Below are positions 10,092 to 19,268 of a stretch of 64,000 bases of DNA, one piece after another. The stretch is from NCBI GenBank assembly GCA_963210315.1, contig OY723312.1:62001-126000 (forward strand), written 5' to 3'. The notes beneath the pieces are model-generated. The model did no database searches. It was not told the origin of the DNA and was given only the letters and a program-made list of their open reading frames with translations. Source of the DNA: Rhynchopus euleeides. Taxonomy: Eukaryota > Euglenozoa > Diplonemea > Diplonemida > Diplonemidae. The position numbers and the translations under genes were made by a program. The number at the start of each line of letters is the position of its first letter. The stretch's first letter is position 1.

Positions 10092-10757
10092 AACAAACAT
10101 GAAAACGGCCGTTTTTATATTTCGGTAGCGGGAACTGAGGTAGTGAATTCTCAGAAAATCCACTCCCTCCATGACGGCCGTTATGACACTATGAATTGCA
10201 CGTAAATATTAATCGGATGTAAACAATACATGTAAATAATTTTATGTAAACAATACCTGTAGGTAAACAATAGTAGTGAGGGGGGTTTACACCAAGGTGG
10301 AACCTGCAGAAGACACGAGAGTAACAGAGAGGGACATCCCACGGATATCCCGCTCTGTTGCCTCTCTGTTCCCTCGGTACCCCGAGAGAACGTCATCCCC
10401 CTTCGGCCTGGGCTGTGCACTGGCTGGGCTGTTTCTTGTACAGATCAACGGAGTGAACGCGCTGGGTTATTGCGCCAGGTACTAGCTTCGGCAAACTGCA
10501 GCAGAGTGGGTGGCTCTCCAGTTGTGCTGGGAAGATGGTGGCGGGTCACCAATATTGTGAGGCGGCTCATTTTTCAGCATTTCTGAGCGAAACTCCCTCA
10601 GTACAACACCTCCCCCCCCCGTCTGCAAAGGCAAAACAGGTAGTGTCCGCCACTTTGGAGCTGACTTTGATCCGAGTTTGGCGGAGTTGGGCGGCGTTGG
10701 GCGGTGGTGTGGCGGCGTTCGGCGGAACCCGTTTTGGGCCAAATCAGGTGGTTATTA

Positions 10758-11322
10758 TAGCGAAAGGAGTACGATATATTTTTTGGGGGGGGGGAACATC
10801 CGGACCGTGAATCTTTGCAACTGTTGTTTGTCTGGGCTAGTTGGTACAGAATACAAGGTACAAGAGACAAGCAAGACAAGAAACGAAAAGAAGAAAGCGA
10901 AAGAAACACACATCTGGACATCCACTTAGCCAGCGAGGACCACACTGGCGACAGATTGCTCGTACATAACTCCAAAAACGGGGGGCTTGGTTGCTTCAAT
11001 AGCATATGGTTGACAGCCGCCAACCGCTTTTGTGTTATGTGCAAGGAACCTGAAGTGGAGTTGCACATTTCACATTGCATGCTGAAACACAGAGTGTCAC
11101 AGGAATCAATCGAGAAAAGACAAACTCAAAGGAAAAAGCCCAAAAGGGAAACACAAGCTAGCTGGGACAACGCTAGGGCTCAGAAAACTGATGGAGGGGC
11201 TCGTTGGTTTGTTTGTAGCCGAAACGCATCGGCATCTCTGTTGTGCACGGAAAAGTAGATAAAGGGTCAATGGTGAAAGCAAAAGGCAGTGCTGTCTATG
11301 ACTGCACCGCCTGCAACACTAG
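10758..11322 (+). other. End of R1 and a non-assigned open frame
   Basis: After the R1 remnant, a frame at 10815-11258 (about 147 codons) encodes a Lys/Arg-rich product with a CxxC...HxxxC cluster (FCVMCKEP, then HISHCMLKH at residues 73-93), which could be a zinc-binding knuckle. The first codon is not ATG, no family is recognised, and codon use is less GC-rich than in the confident genes. A retroelement scrap is the most economical reading, held weakly. Confidence 0.2.
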
Positions 11323-11768
11323 TCAACCCCTTGTGCTAAGGGGGGTTTGGTTCGCCGCCGCCGTGTGCCGCAAGCGGAAAGTCTCGGGCGCTGCCATCGG
11401 CTGGCGGTACTCCACTGCGAAGGCGAAGGCTGGCTGCGCGAAGGACAGCTGTTGCGCGTGGCTGGCTGCCACGCTCAGCGTCGCCGACCCCGTCAGGGCG
11501 CTCTTCGCGCTGTCGTAGCGCAGCGTCAGCGCTGCGCCGCTCTCCAGCGGCCCGAACGTCGTCGCGGCCACCGACAGCGACAGCGCCTTCAGCTCGCCGG
11601 CTGCGAACTCCACACGTCGACGTCGAAGGAGTGGATGCCACACTGCGCCCGCCCGACGGGCAGGTCAAGCAGCTTGAGCGCGGCCTCGCCGAACTCGAGC
11701 GCAGCACCGGACGCGCAGACAGCACCGCAGGCGACCAGCGCAGCTAGGAAAAGCCCTCGGGCCCTCAT
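11323..11768 (-). pseudogene. Broken 5' fragment of a gene related to the giant secreted protein
   Basis: From an ATG at 11766-11768 it reads a clear signal peptide (MRARGLFLAALVACGAVC, then ASGAALEF), then LKLLDLPVG up to a stop after the FDVDV segment. Shifting one frame at about 11610 restores a long open reading with ELKALSLSVAATTFGPLE and ALTLRYDSAKSALTG. That resembles the giant protein's GPVQAGQLVVRYDAET segment. It ends within about 145 residues in unrelated sequence. The fragment therefore has a frameshift and a 3' truncation. A small spliced gene is a less likely alternative. Confidence 0.5.
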
Positions 11769-11833
11769 GCTCCGCTCAGGTCGTGATCGGCCTGCTGTCC
11801 TCGCGTTGTGCGTGTGTTCCAAGTGATCTAGTC

Positions 11834-11912
11834 TGAGGGTGGGGGTGTGGTGGTGGGGGTGAGGGTGAGGGTGGGGGTGAGGGTGGGGAAGGAGAGGGTG
11901 AGGGGGGGGGTC
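11834..11912 (+). repeat. G-rich GGGTGAGGG tract
   Basis: Tandem GGGTGAGGGTGGGG units with many runs of three or more G on the plus strand, a candidate intramolecular G-quadruplex. The tract lies just upstream of the broken gene fragment. The unit is not TTAGGG, so it is not called telomeric. Confidence 0.6.
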
Positions 11913-12379
11913 ACTTGAGGAGGCGGTATGAATCAGAGGGCAACAATGGATGGGGTGAGGAGGGAAGCTGTCTGCAGTAGAACTGTCGATACGTACGGGG
12001 GACCCGTGAGGAAACCGCCACCGACGCCGGACTGCTGAATGGTGGTGAGTGTCCTCAGAGGTTCCCTTCCAACCTTGCTGGCAGCACTGCTAGCAAGTGG
12101 TAAAACACACAAATGATAACAGAGGGCAGCCTGCCCACCCAAAGTCAGTCTCCTCACCTGCGATACTTCCTCAGATCTAGCCTCCTAGTGGCCCCCCAAG
12201 ACGCACCAAAGGTGCTTCAACGAGTTGACCAACAATGAAGGTGAGAGCCGAGGAGACGAGAAAGAGGAGGCGACGGAGGCGCTCGAGAAGCTTCAACACC
12301 TTCAGCCACGACGGGGGTGTTGCCCGCGGGCAGCAGGCCGGTGCCAGCGCACTGCCCCAGGCAACCGGGCGGAGCCACC

Positions 12380-12900
12380 ACTATCTCGCGCACGCACGAG
12401 ATCACCCCCCTTCGCACACGCTCAGCTTGTGGCACGTCGGCAGGCTTCACAGCGTGCCGCCCGCCAAAACAAACAAAAAAACGAAAACCAGGCAACCGCC
12501 GCGCTGTGGCGATGCATCTGGCGACGCATCCGGGCAACACCCGGGCGGGGCGGGTGGGCACAGTGCAAGAGAACAACATACAAGAATACTAATTTCGCCA
12601 AACAAAAGTAAAGGAAAGGAAAGAGAAAAAGAGAAGAGAAGGGGGAAAACGAGGTGAATGTCTGAAAGAATCGAGCGGCACGCAACCGAAGCACACGTGC
12701 AGGCGGTGTGACGGGGCGCTGCCGACGGCCTCGAGGCACATCCGCTGCAGCGCAATCCTTCACAGTTCCGCATGTGCGGCGACGAAGCGGCGGGGCGGGG
12801 CGGGCAGGACGGGCAGGTGGCGCGACGCAGCACGCGCGCCGCCCCCCGCGCCCGGCTTCTCTGATCTGAACTGCTGATATCTGTGAACGAACCGCAACCC
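12380..12900. repeat. Segmental duplication, copy 1
   Basis: Matches 13647-14422 in direct orientation from CTATCTCGCGCACGCAC to GAACGAACCGCAACCC. Copy 1 lacks a segment of about 240 bp present in copy 2 (about 13814-14055) and has a short extra stretch near 12570. Overlapping open frames on both strands reflect GC content, and none keeps its frame between copies. No gene is called here or in the flanking 11913-12379 and 12901-13646. Confidence 0.8.
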
Positions 12901-13646
12901 TTTTTTTTCTTCTGCAACCAACACAATCCCTGCAGGGGATAGGTGTTGAGGGAAATGCTTCCTACCGTTGCCATACGATCAGCGCCCTTCTCTCTCTCCC
13001 TTCCTGTGCTCCGCCACCTTCGGAAGCGGTCAACAAAACAACAAGGTTCTTTTCCCTTCATGTTTCCCTGTAGCGAGTGAGTGAAGCAAACGGAAAGGAT
13101 AGTATGTTTCCTCTCTCACAAGCACAAGCGCTCTCTGGGCTCTGTTCCAGTTTCTCCATCCACCACCACCAAACCTCCCAGGCACAACGAGACAAGGTCT
13201 TGACACACACCCTCCCTTTCCCAGACCCTGGCCGCCCTCTTCCAGCCCATGACCCAGTCCGAAGGCAAGTAAACGCGGAGGGTAATGCAGAAGGGCAAAA
13301 ATAGCCGTGACGGTGGAACCAGGGAGCCAAATTTCCTGGATTTCTGGTGCCATGGGGGCCAAAACCAGGGCGATTCTCTGTGGGAACAACACTTTGACGG
13401 GGCCCCCTGGGTCCGCCCGTCGGGGGTGCCAACAGGGGCAACGATGGGGGTAAAAGGGGACGAGGCGGGAGGGCACCCTGAGGGGGGACCCGTGACCTGG
13501 TAGAGAAGGCAATGAAATGTGGGGCAGTGGGGTTTGCAGTGGCGGTGGTGGGAGGGTGGGGGGGATCCAACTCTACTCAATGTCTGGCCCTATGTAGCCG
13601 AACGGGGACCTGCTCCTTGCAGGTTCATCAGCTCTGGCCCTCACTG

Positions 13647-14422
13647 ACTATCTCGCGCACGCACGCGCACGAGATCACCCCCTTCGCACACGCTCAGCTT
13701 GTGGCACGTCGGCAGCGCTGCACAGCGTGCCGCCCGCCAAAACAAATAAAAGAAACGAAAAACAGGCAACCGCCGCGCTGTGGCGATGCATCTGGCGACG
13801 CGTCCGGGCAACACCCCCTCCCCGTGCCAAGGCGGGCGGCCGGCAGGCGCGCTGCGCCCGCTTAGGGGCGGCGGCGGCGCCCACGCGACCATCGATGGCA
13901 GGAGGCGCAGGGGTTGCGGATTCCGAGGCAGCTGGGCAAGCCGGACGAGCGGCCAGACTCTCTCCACGCGGCGGGCGGCCATCCGGCCAACGAGAGGCGG
14001 GACGGCAGCACGATGGCGAGGGGTGCGGACACCCCTGTCGGCGCACTGCCGGCGGGCGGGCGGGGCGGGTGGGCACAGTGCAAGAATACTAATTTCGCCA
14101 AACAAAAGTAAAGGAAAGGAAAGAGAAAAAGAGAAGAGAAGGGAGAAAACGAGATGAAGGTCTGAAAGAATCGAGCGGCACGCAACCGAAGCACACGTGC
14201 AGGCGGTGTGACGGGGCGCTGCCGACGGCCTCGAGGCACGTCCGCTGCAGCGCAATCCTTCACAGTTCCGCATGTGCGGCGACGAAGCGGCGGGGCGGGG
14301 CGGACAGGGCGGGCAGGTGGCGCGAGAGCCTCGGCGGGCGTGTCACACGCAGCACGCCCGCCGCCCCCCGCGCCCGGCTTCTCTGATCTGAACTGCTGAT
14401 ATCTGTGAACGAACCGCAACCC
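13647..14422. repeat. Segmental duplication, copy 2
   Basis: The longer copy of 12380-12900, with a 240-bp GC-rich segment at about 13814-14055 and about 30 extra bases near 14325. The sequence from 14423 to 14676 contains a CAACAG-type tract at about 14607-14630 and the CA microsatellite at 14656-14678, with nothing coding recognised. Confidence 0.8.
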
Positions 14423-14829
14423 ACACCAGCCGACGGAAGGCGAGCGGTGCCCTGCCCGGACGTGCCCCTTCGCTGCTGCACGGCCTGCGCCGCAGCAGCG
14501 AAGCCCACGTCAAGTGCAACGCCTGCTGTGTAGTTTTCTGCTGCGCCGTGACTCCCAGCTGGACAGACTCGTCTGACGCGGATTGTCCTTTTTTTGATCA
14601 GTCGGCGGCAACAGCAACAGCAACAGCAACTACACAACGCACCAACGACATCCTTGCACACACACACACACACACACAAGCCCTCAAGACTCTTGAAGCG
14701 GCCTGACTATTTAGTGTCTTCGTCGCAGCAAGGGGGCGATATATACCACCCTTTTTATTGATTTCACGTGTCAGTGTTTGACTTTTTCGCAACTTCATTT
14801 CTTCCTTTTTCTCCCTCTCCAACCCCACC

Positions 14830-14941
14830 CGTGACACCACCAGGGTTTAGCTAGCCCTGGTCCGATTATCCCCGGTTCTTCGCTGAAGAGACGCGGCCGG
14901 GGGGAGGGGTACGAAGAGTACGCGTCGAAACCGGTGTCACG
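14830..14941 (+). ncRNA. Type III hammerhead ribozyme, copy 1
   Basis: The core is present in order. GGUC at 14859-14862 gives predicted cleavage after C14862. Then come stem I (CGA / UCG), CUGAAGA at 14883-14889 (CUGANGA), stem II (GACGC / GCGUC, with an outer GUAC-GAAGA-GUAC hairpin) and GAAA at 14927-14930. Stem III pairs CGUGACACC plus GGU with ACC plus GGUGUCACG, 12 bp in all. A 20-nt hairpin-forming segment (14839-14858, AGGG/CCCU) interrupts the 5' strand of stem III. The stem I loop has CCCCGG and the stem II bulge has CCGGGG, a possible loop-loop contact of the type that natural hammerheads use. Activity is not shown. Confidence 0.72.
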
Positions 14942-15627
14942 TCGTGTTGGGGAATCCTTCGGGAGTGCGATACTGAAGGGGAGGTGCTACTGCCCGTGCA
15001 GGGCGACACCGCCTTAAAACTTTATAACCACACACAAACCCTCTATTCCCCCAGGCCTGATGAGCAATCCCCCCTGCCTCATGTTGTGACTTCCTTTCTA
15101 CCTTGCACAAAACATCCCATTTGCCCCTTTTCTTCCTTCGAAAGTGTTGTGACTACCCCCCCTTCCCCACCCCTCGGGAGTGCCACTCCTCTGGTGGTTA
15201 AAAGTGACCCGCCGTTGTGCCTTCGGCATCTGTTGCGTGTGCCGTCGTATGCTTCCTATGCACTAGTTATAGCTATCCGGGGGCGGTCTGCTGTCGCACC
15301 AGTGGGCTGCCCCACCTCTGCACCCTCGGTTTTTAAGATGTTCACCACAGCGGAGAATGATCCCCTTCTCTGTGGCGATCGAGCCAAGCTGGACGAGGTT
15401 CGCCTTCGGGCGAAGGTCATGTGGGCGGACAAAAGGTGCCTGCTCCTGAGACTCATCAGCAACCTGTTTCTCCCTTCAAGCCCTCAAGACTCTTGGAGCG
15501 GCCTGACTATTTAGTGTCTTTGTCGCAGCAAGGGGGCGATATATACCGCTTTTTTATTGATTTCACGTGTCAGTGTTTGACTTTTTCGCAACTTCATTTC
15601 TTCCTTTTCTCCCTCTCCAACCCCACC

Positions 15628-15739
15628 CGTGACACCACCAGGGTTTAGCTAGCCCTGGTCCGATTATCCCCGGTTCTTCGCTGAAGAGACGCGGCCGGGG
15701 GGAGGGGTACGAAGAGTACGCGTCGAAACCGGTGTCACG
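15628..15739 (+). ncRNA. Type III hammerhead ribozyme, copy 2
   Basis: Base-for-base identical to the copy at 14830-14941. GGUC is at 15657-15660, CUGAAGA at 15681-15687 and GAAA at 15725-15728. The two predicted cleavage sites are 798 bp apart, so self-cleavage of a read-through transcript would release a 798-nt RNA. Identity across the ribozyme, despite scattered changes elsewhere in the 360-bp repeats, fits either recent duplication or constraint. Confidence 0.72.
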
Positions 15740-15836
15740 TCGTGTTGGGGAATCCTTCGGGAGTGCGATACTGAAGGGGAGGTGCTACTGCCCGTGCAGG
15801 GCGACACCGCCTTAAAACTTCATAACCACACACACA

Positions 15837-16878
15837 CACACACACACACACACATTCAACTTCCCTTTCTTTCCTCTCCGGCAGCTGCCCCACAAGCCGT
15901 GCCTCCTGTGAGACAGCAACGGCTGCTTTGGCAGCGCCACGCAGAGCAGTGATGTACACCCGCCGCCGTTCCATGCGGGATGATCATGTCTCAAGAAACG
16001 GAACTCAACGAAAGTGCCTGACTCGCCAGCGCCCGCTGAGGTAGATCGGTGTGCTGGGCGGACGCACCGTGGCGGCGGTGGGGGCGGGTGCGGGAGGTGT
16101 GGAGTGCCGTGGTGTCCGATTGGGTTTCGCGTTGACGGGTTCGCTTCTTTGATAGAAGGAGGGGGGGGGGGAAGGGGAAAATGAGAAGGGGACGGAGACG
16201 TGCCTGAAGCACACGCAGGGCGCAAGACGCCGCAGCGAGCAGTTCGCGAGGAAGACGATGGCTCGGCTGCCTCCTGCAAACACCCCCGCCACGCGCCCGG
16301 CGCCCGCGCGGCCGGCGGCAGGCAAGGCCACATCACTGCGCGCCTTCCCTGCAAGACTGCGCACGCAGACGCAGTCCATTCGAGCTGCGTCTCGCACCAG
16401 CCGCCCGCACGTCGCTGGTCTGTGCGGTACCCACTGAGCGAGACTGGACACCTTTCTGGGCGGGCGGGCGGGGTGGAGGGAGGGCCGGGGGGGTGCGTGA
16501 ACGGAGACTGGGCTGGTGCGTGCGCGTGTGTTATGTAAAAACCGGCAGCCCCTGCCCGGGCTGTTCGAAGCACCCAGGAATGCGACGGATGAACGGGTGC
16601 CGGCGCGGGGCCCTTGCTTGGGCAGTGGCAGTGCCCACCTGCGAGCAGAAGCCTGAGGTAGGGTGGACGACTCGCCCAACTTTTCAGCTAAGCTACTGTG
16701 ACAAAAAATATTGGCTTCAAAAAAAGAAATTCCTGGGTTTCTCGGCCACTTTTGAGGTAATTGCGCGACAGTCCTGAAGTTGGGAACCCCAAATGTGGAA
16801 AAGCAACACCGAAAACTCGATTTTCGGGCCCCACACTGTAGACACAATGTGAATTTTCGGGGGTACCTGGGACCCCCC
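15837..16878. other. Non-coding stretch between the retrozyme and the satellite
   Basis: Begins with the CA microsatellite (to about 15855). Long minus-strand frames here (for example 16005-17069) are proline-, serine- and arginine-rich, with poly-P and CVCVCV translated from simple repeats, and have no domain. They are treated as compositional. No gene is called. Confidence 0.45.
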
Positions 16879-16940
16879 GTGTTTAAGTCCCCCCCCTGGA
16901 GGCGACTTTCGGCCAGGGGGGGGCTTAAACACGGGGGTGG
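16875..16940. mobile_element. Short inverted-repeat (MITE-like) element
   Basis: Ends are CCCCCGTGTTTAAGTCC and its inverse, separated by about 30 bp, so the whole element can fold as one hairpin. A degenerate second member lies at about 17095-17157 (CCGTGTTTAGGTCC ... TTTTACACGGG), and a related stretch lies at 45600-45790, also next to CACGGTGGAGACCAAGAAGA. Confidence 0.55.
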
Positions 16941-17439
16941 CACGGTGGAGACCAAGAAGACCTCTTCCGCTTCCGTCGTATGGGGGTGATTCCGGTCCGG
17001 ATGGACTTTTGGCACCCCACTTTTCGACTCTGACAGCACCTGGAGGGCACCAGGTGGCCTAGCGGCCACCTGATGACCCTCCAGACCAGCCCACTCCCGT
17101 GTTTAGGTCCACCTGTGCTTAAGTCCCCCCTGGGGGGACTTTTACACGGGTGGTCCCAGGTACGAGCAGTGATCTCGTGCCAGGGCTGGCATGGCCCGAC
17201 CTCAACATTTTCCCATCACATGTTGTGGAGAGGCCAGACTATCTTCAGTAGACTTTGGGTTTTTGAGTTCGGCCGGGTGAAAATGCGGCGCAGCGTGCGA
17301 AAATCCAACGCCACTATGAGAGGCAGGTGGATGAAGCTTGATGACTCAGTCGCGCCGAATCGTACCCAAGTGAAGGACTATCCCCTGGAATGCGACACAG
17401 CACCAACCGGTGTGAGACGTGCCTTCAAAATCCTGAAGG

Positions 17440-18715
17440 ATGTTCACCGACCAATAAAGCGACCAGATGGCGGTCCCAAATTTGGGACCGACCCATAAAG
17501 CGACCAGATGGTGGTCCCAAATTTGGGACCGACCGAAAAATTGACCAGAGGGCGGTCCCAAATTTGGGACCGACCGAGAAAGCGACCAGATGGTGGTCCC
17601 AAATTTGGGACCGACCGAAAAATTGACCAGAGGGCGGTCCCAAATTTGGGACCGACCGAGAAAGCGACCAGATGGTGGTCCCAAATTTGGGACCGACCCA
17701 TAAAGCGACCAGATGGTGGTCCCAAATTTGGGACCGACCGAAAAATTGACCAGAGGGCGGTCCCAAATTTGGGACCGACCGAGAAAGCGACCAGATGGTG
17801 GTCCCAAATTTGGGACCGACCCATAAAGCGACCAGATGGCGGTCCCAAATTTGGGACCGACCGAAAAATTGACCAGAGGGCGGTCCCAAATTTGGGACCG
17901 ACCGAGAAAGCGACCAGATGGTGGTCCCAAATTTGGGACCGACCCATAAAGCGACCAGATGGCGGTCCCAAATTTGGGACCGACCAACAAAGCGACCAGA
18001 TGGTGGTCCCACAATTGGGACCGACCAAAAAAGCGACCAGATGGCGGTCCCAAAATTGGGACCGACCGAGAAAGCGACCAGATGGCGGTCCCAAATTTGG
18101 GACCGACCCCTAAAGCGACCAGATGGTGGTCCCAATTTTGGGACCGACCGAAAAATTGACCCGATGGCGGTCCCAAATTTGGGACCGACCCACAAAGCGA
18201 CCAGATGGCGGTCCCAAATTTGGGACCGACCAATAAAGCGACCAGATGGTGGTCCCAAATTTGGGACCGACCAATAAAGCGACCAGATGGTGGTCCCAAA
18301 TGTGGGACCGACCGAAAAATTGACCAGATGGCGGTCCCAAATTTGGGACCGACCCACAAAGCGACCAGATGGCGGTCCCAAATTTGGGACCGACCAATAA
18401 AGCGACCAGGTGGCGGTCCCAAATTTGGGACCGACCAACAAAGCGACCAGATGGTGGTCCCAAATTTGGGACCACCATCTGGTCGCTTTCTCGGTCGGTC
18501 CCAAATTTGGGACCGCCATCTGGTCGCTTTGTTGGTCGGTCCCAAATTTGGGACCGCCATCTGGTCAATTTTTCGGTCGGTCCCAAATTTGGGACCACCA
18601 TCTGGTCGCTTTATCGGTCGGTCCCAAATTTGGGACCGCCATCTGGTCGCTTTGTTGGTCGGTCCCTAATTTGGGACCACCATCTGGTCCATTTTTCGGT
18701 GGGTCCCAAGTTTGG
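17440..18715. repeat. 41-bp minisatellite with internal orientation switch
   Basis: About 31 units of 41 bp, each centred on the palindrome GGTCCCAAATTTGGGACC preceded by GACCAGATGG(T/C)G. Between units the spacer is of GAAAAATTG, GAGAAAGC, CATAAAGC or CAACAAAGC type. At 17.5-17.95 kb three spacer types recur in order as a 123-bp higher-order unit. At about 18468 the array inverts, leaving roughly 25 units in one direction and 6 in the other. Because 41 is not a multiple of three and the units lack stops, both strands carry long frames repeating every 41 residues; these are not proteins. Confidence 0.95.
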
Positions 18716-19268
18716 GATGAGGAACTCCGTGGGCACCATTGGTCGCCCTTCGGTCGCCACCTGTTCAGACCCCTTTTCAGGGGATTTGAGCCCCAGAGAG
18801 ACCTCCTGGACCGGTTTTCTGGTGTTTTATGCTCTTCCCGACCCTGTCCTGGCCCACAATGTGGTCTGGAGCGAGGTTCTGCTGATTTCCGCCTGATGCG
18901 GACCCTCCTTTGGGGTCCTCCATTTATTTTGCGTCTGACCGTCGCCTTCCCCACCTAGTTCACGAGGGCAAGGTGAAAAACCGTTTTTTAACCCCAAAAA
19001 TGGCATTTCCCGGGTGGCGACCTCTGGCGACCTCTGAAAAATGTGCCCAAAAAGTGATTTTTGGGACCTTGCGGACCTCGAAAACACAAAGGGAAAAAAA
19101 TATATTTTTTGTCACACCCCCTCTTGGGGCGGTACGCCAGTCTACCTGAGGCAGCAAGAGCCGAGGCAATAGGAAGAAGGCGGTTGAGAGGCGGCACGAA
19201 TCGCTCAGCTGCCGAGGCAACGTTTGCTGCCGCAGCCGGCGGCCTGCAGCCTGACTAGCTGGTCGGCC
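18716..19268. other. Intergenic stretch downstream of the giant gene
   Basis: Short frames occur on both strands and none is recognised. A doubled GGCGACCTCT (19015-19035) and an A/T tract at 19090-19112 are the only structure seen. The stop codon of the giant gene lies at its right edge. Confidence 0.4.

Larger units (their letters stand above)
3194..10751. mobile_element. Composite transposon-like element with CCACCTGATTTTG inverted ends
   Basis: The left end begins CCACCTGATTTTGCCC and the right end, read on the minus strand, begins CCACCTGATTTGGCCC: 16 bp with one mismatch. Both ends are followed by runs of GGCGGAGTTTGG-type repeats. It is flanked by TTATTA at 3188-3193 and 10752-10757. 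Joining the flanks restores an R-family repeat, so the boundary is supported independently of the inverted ends. Inside lie AT-rich islands, a duplicated block shared with 51.5-53.2 kb, a nested relative at 7648-10091, and decayed transposase-like fragments. No intact transposase frame is present, so it is either non-autonomous or decayed. The superfamily is not assigned. Confidence 0.7.
14677..15836 (+). mobile_element. Candidate retrozyme: two 360-bp direct repeats, each with a hammerhead ribozyme
   Basis: Two direct repeats (14677-15036 and 15477-15836) differ at only a handful of positions and begin exactly 800 bp apart, with 440 bp between. Each contains the same complete type III hammerhead motif. 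LTRs of about 350 bp carrying hammerheads around a short non-coding interior are the described architecture of plant retrozymes, non-autonomous retroelements that give circular RNAs. A CA microsatellite abuts both outer edges, which hides any target duplication. No primer-binding site or polypurine tract was identified on the ribozyme strand, so a tandem dimer of an 800-bp ribozyme repeat is an alternative. The interior has no convincing gene. Confidence 0.7.

Noticed and set aside
11834..11912. Interstitial telomere repeat
   Set aside because: The unit is GGGTGA-like and irregular, not a known telomere repeat.
16005..17069. 354-codon minus-strand frame
   Set aside because: Proline/serine/arginine-rich, spans MITE-like elements and CA repeats, with no domain or signal peptide.
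17346..18958. Several 150-400 codon frames on both strands of the satellite
   Set aside because: Products of a 41-bp stop-free tandem unit, giving 41-residue periodic translations in multiple frames; not proteins.
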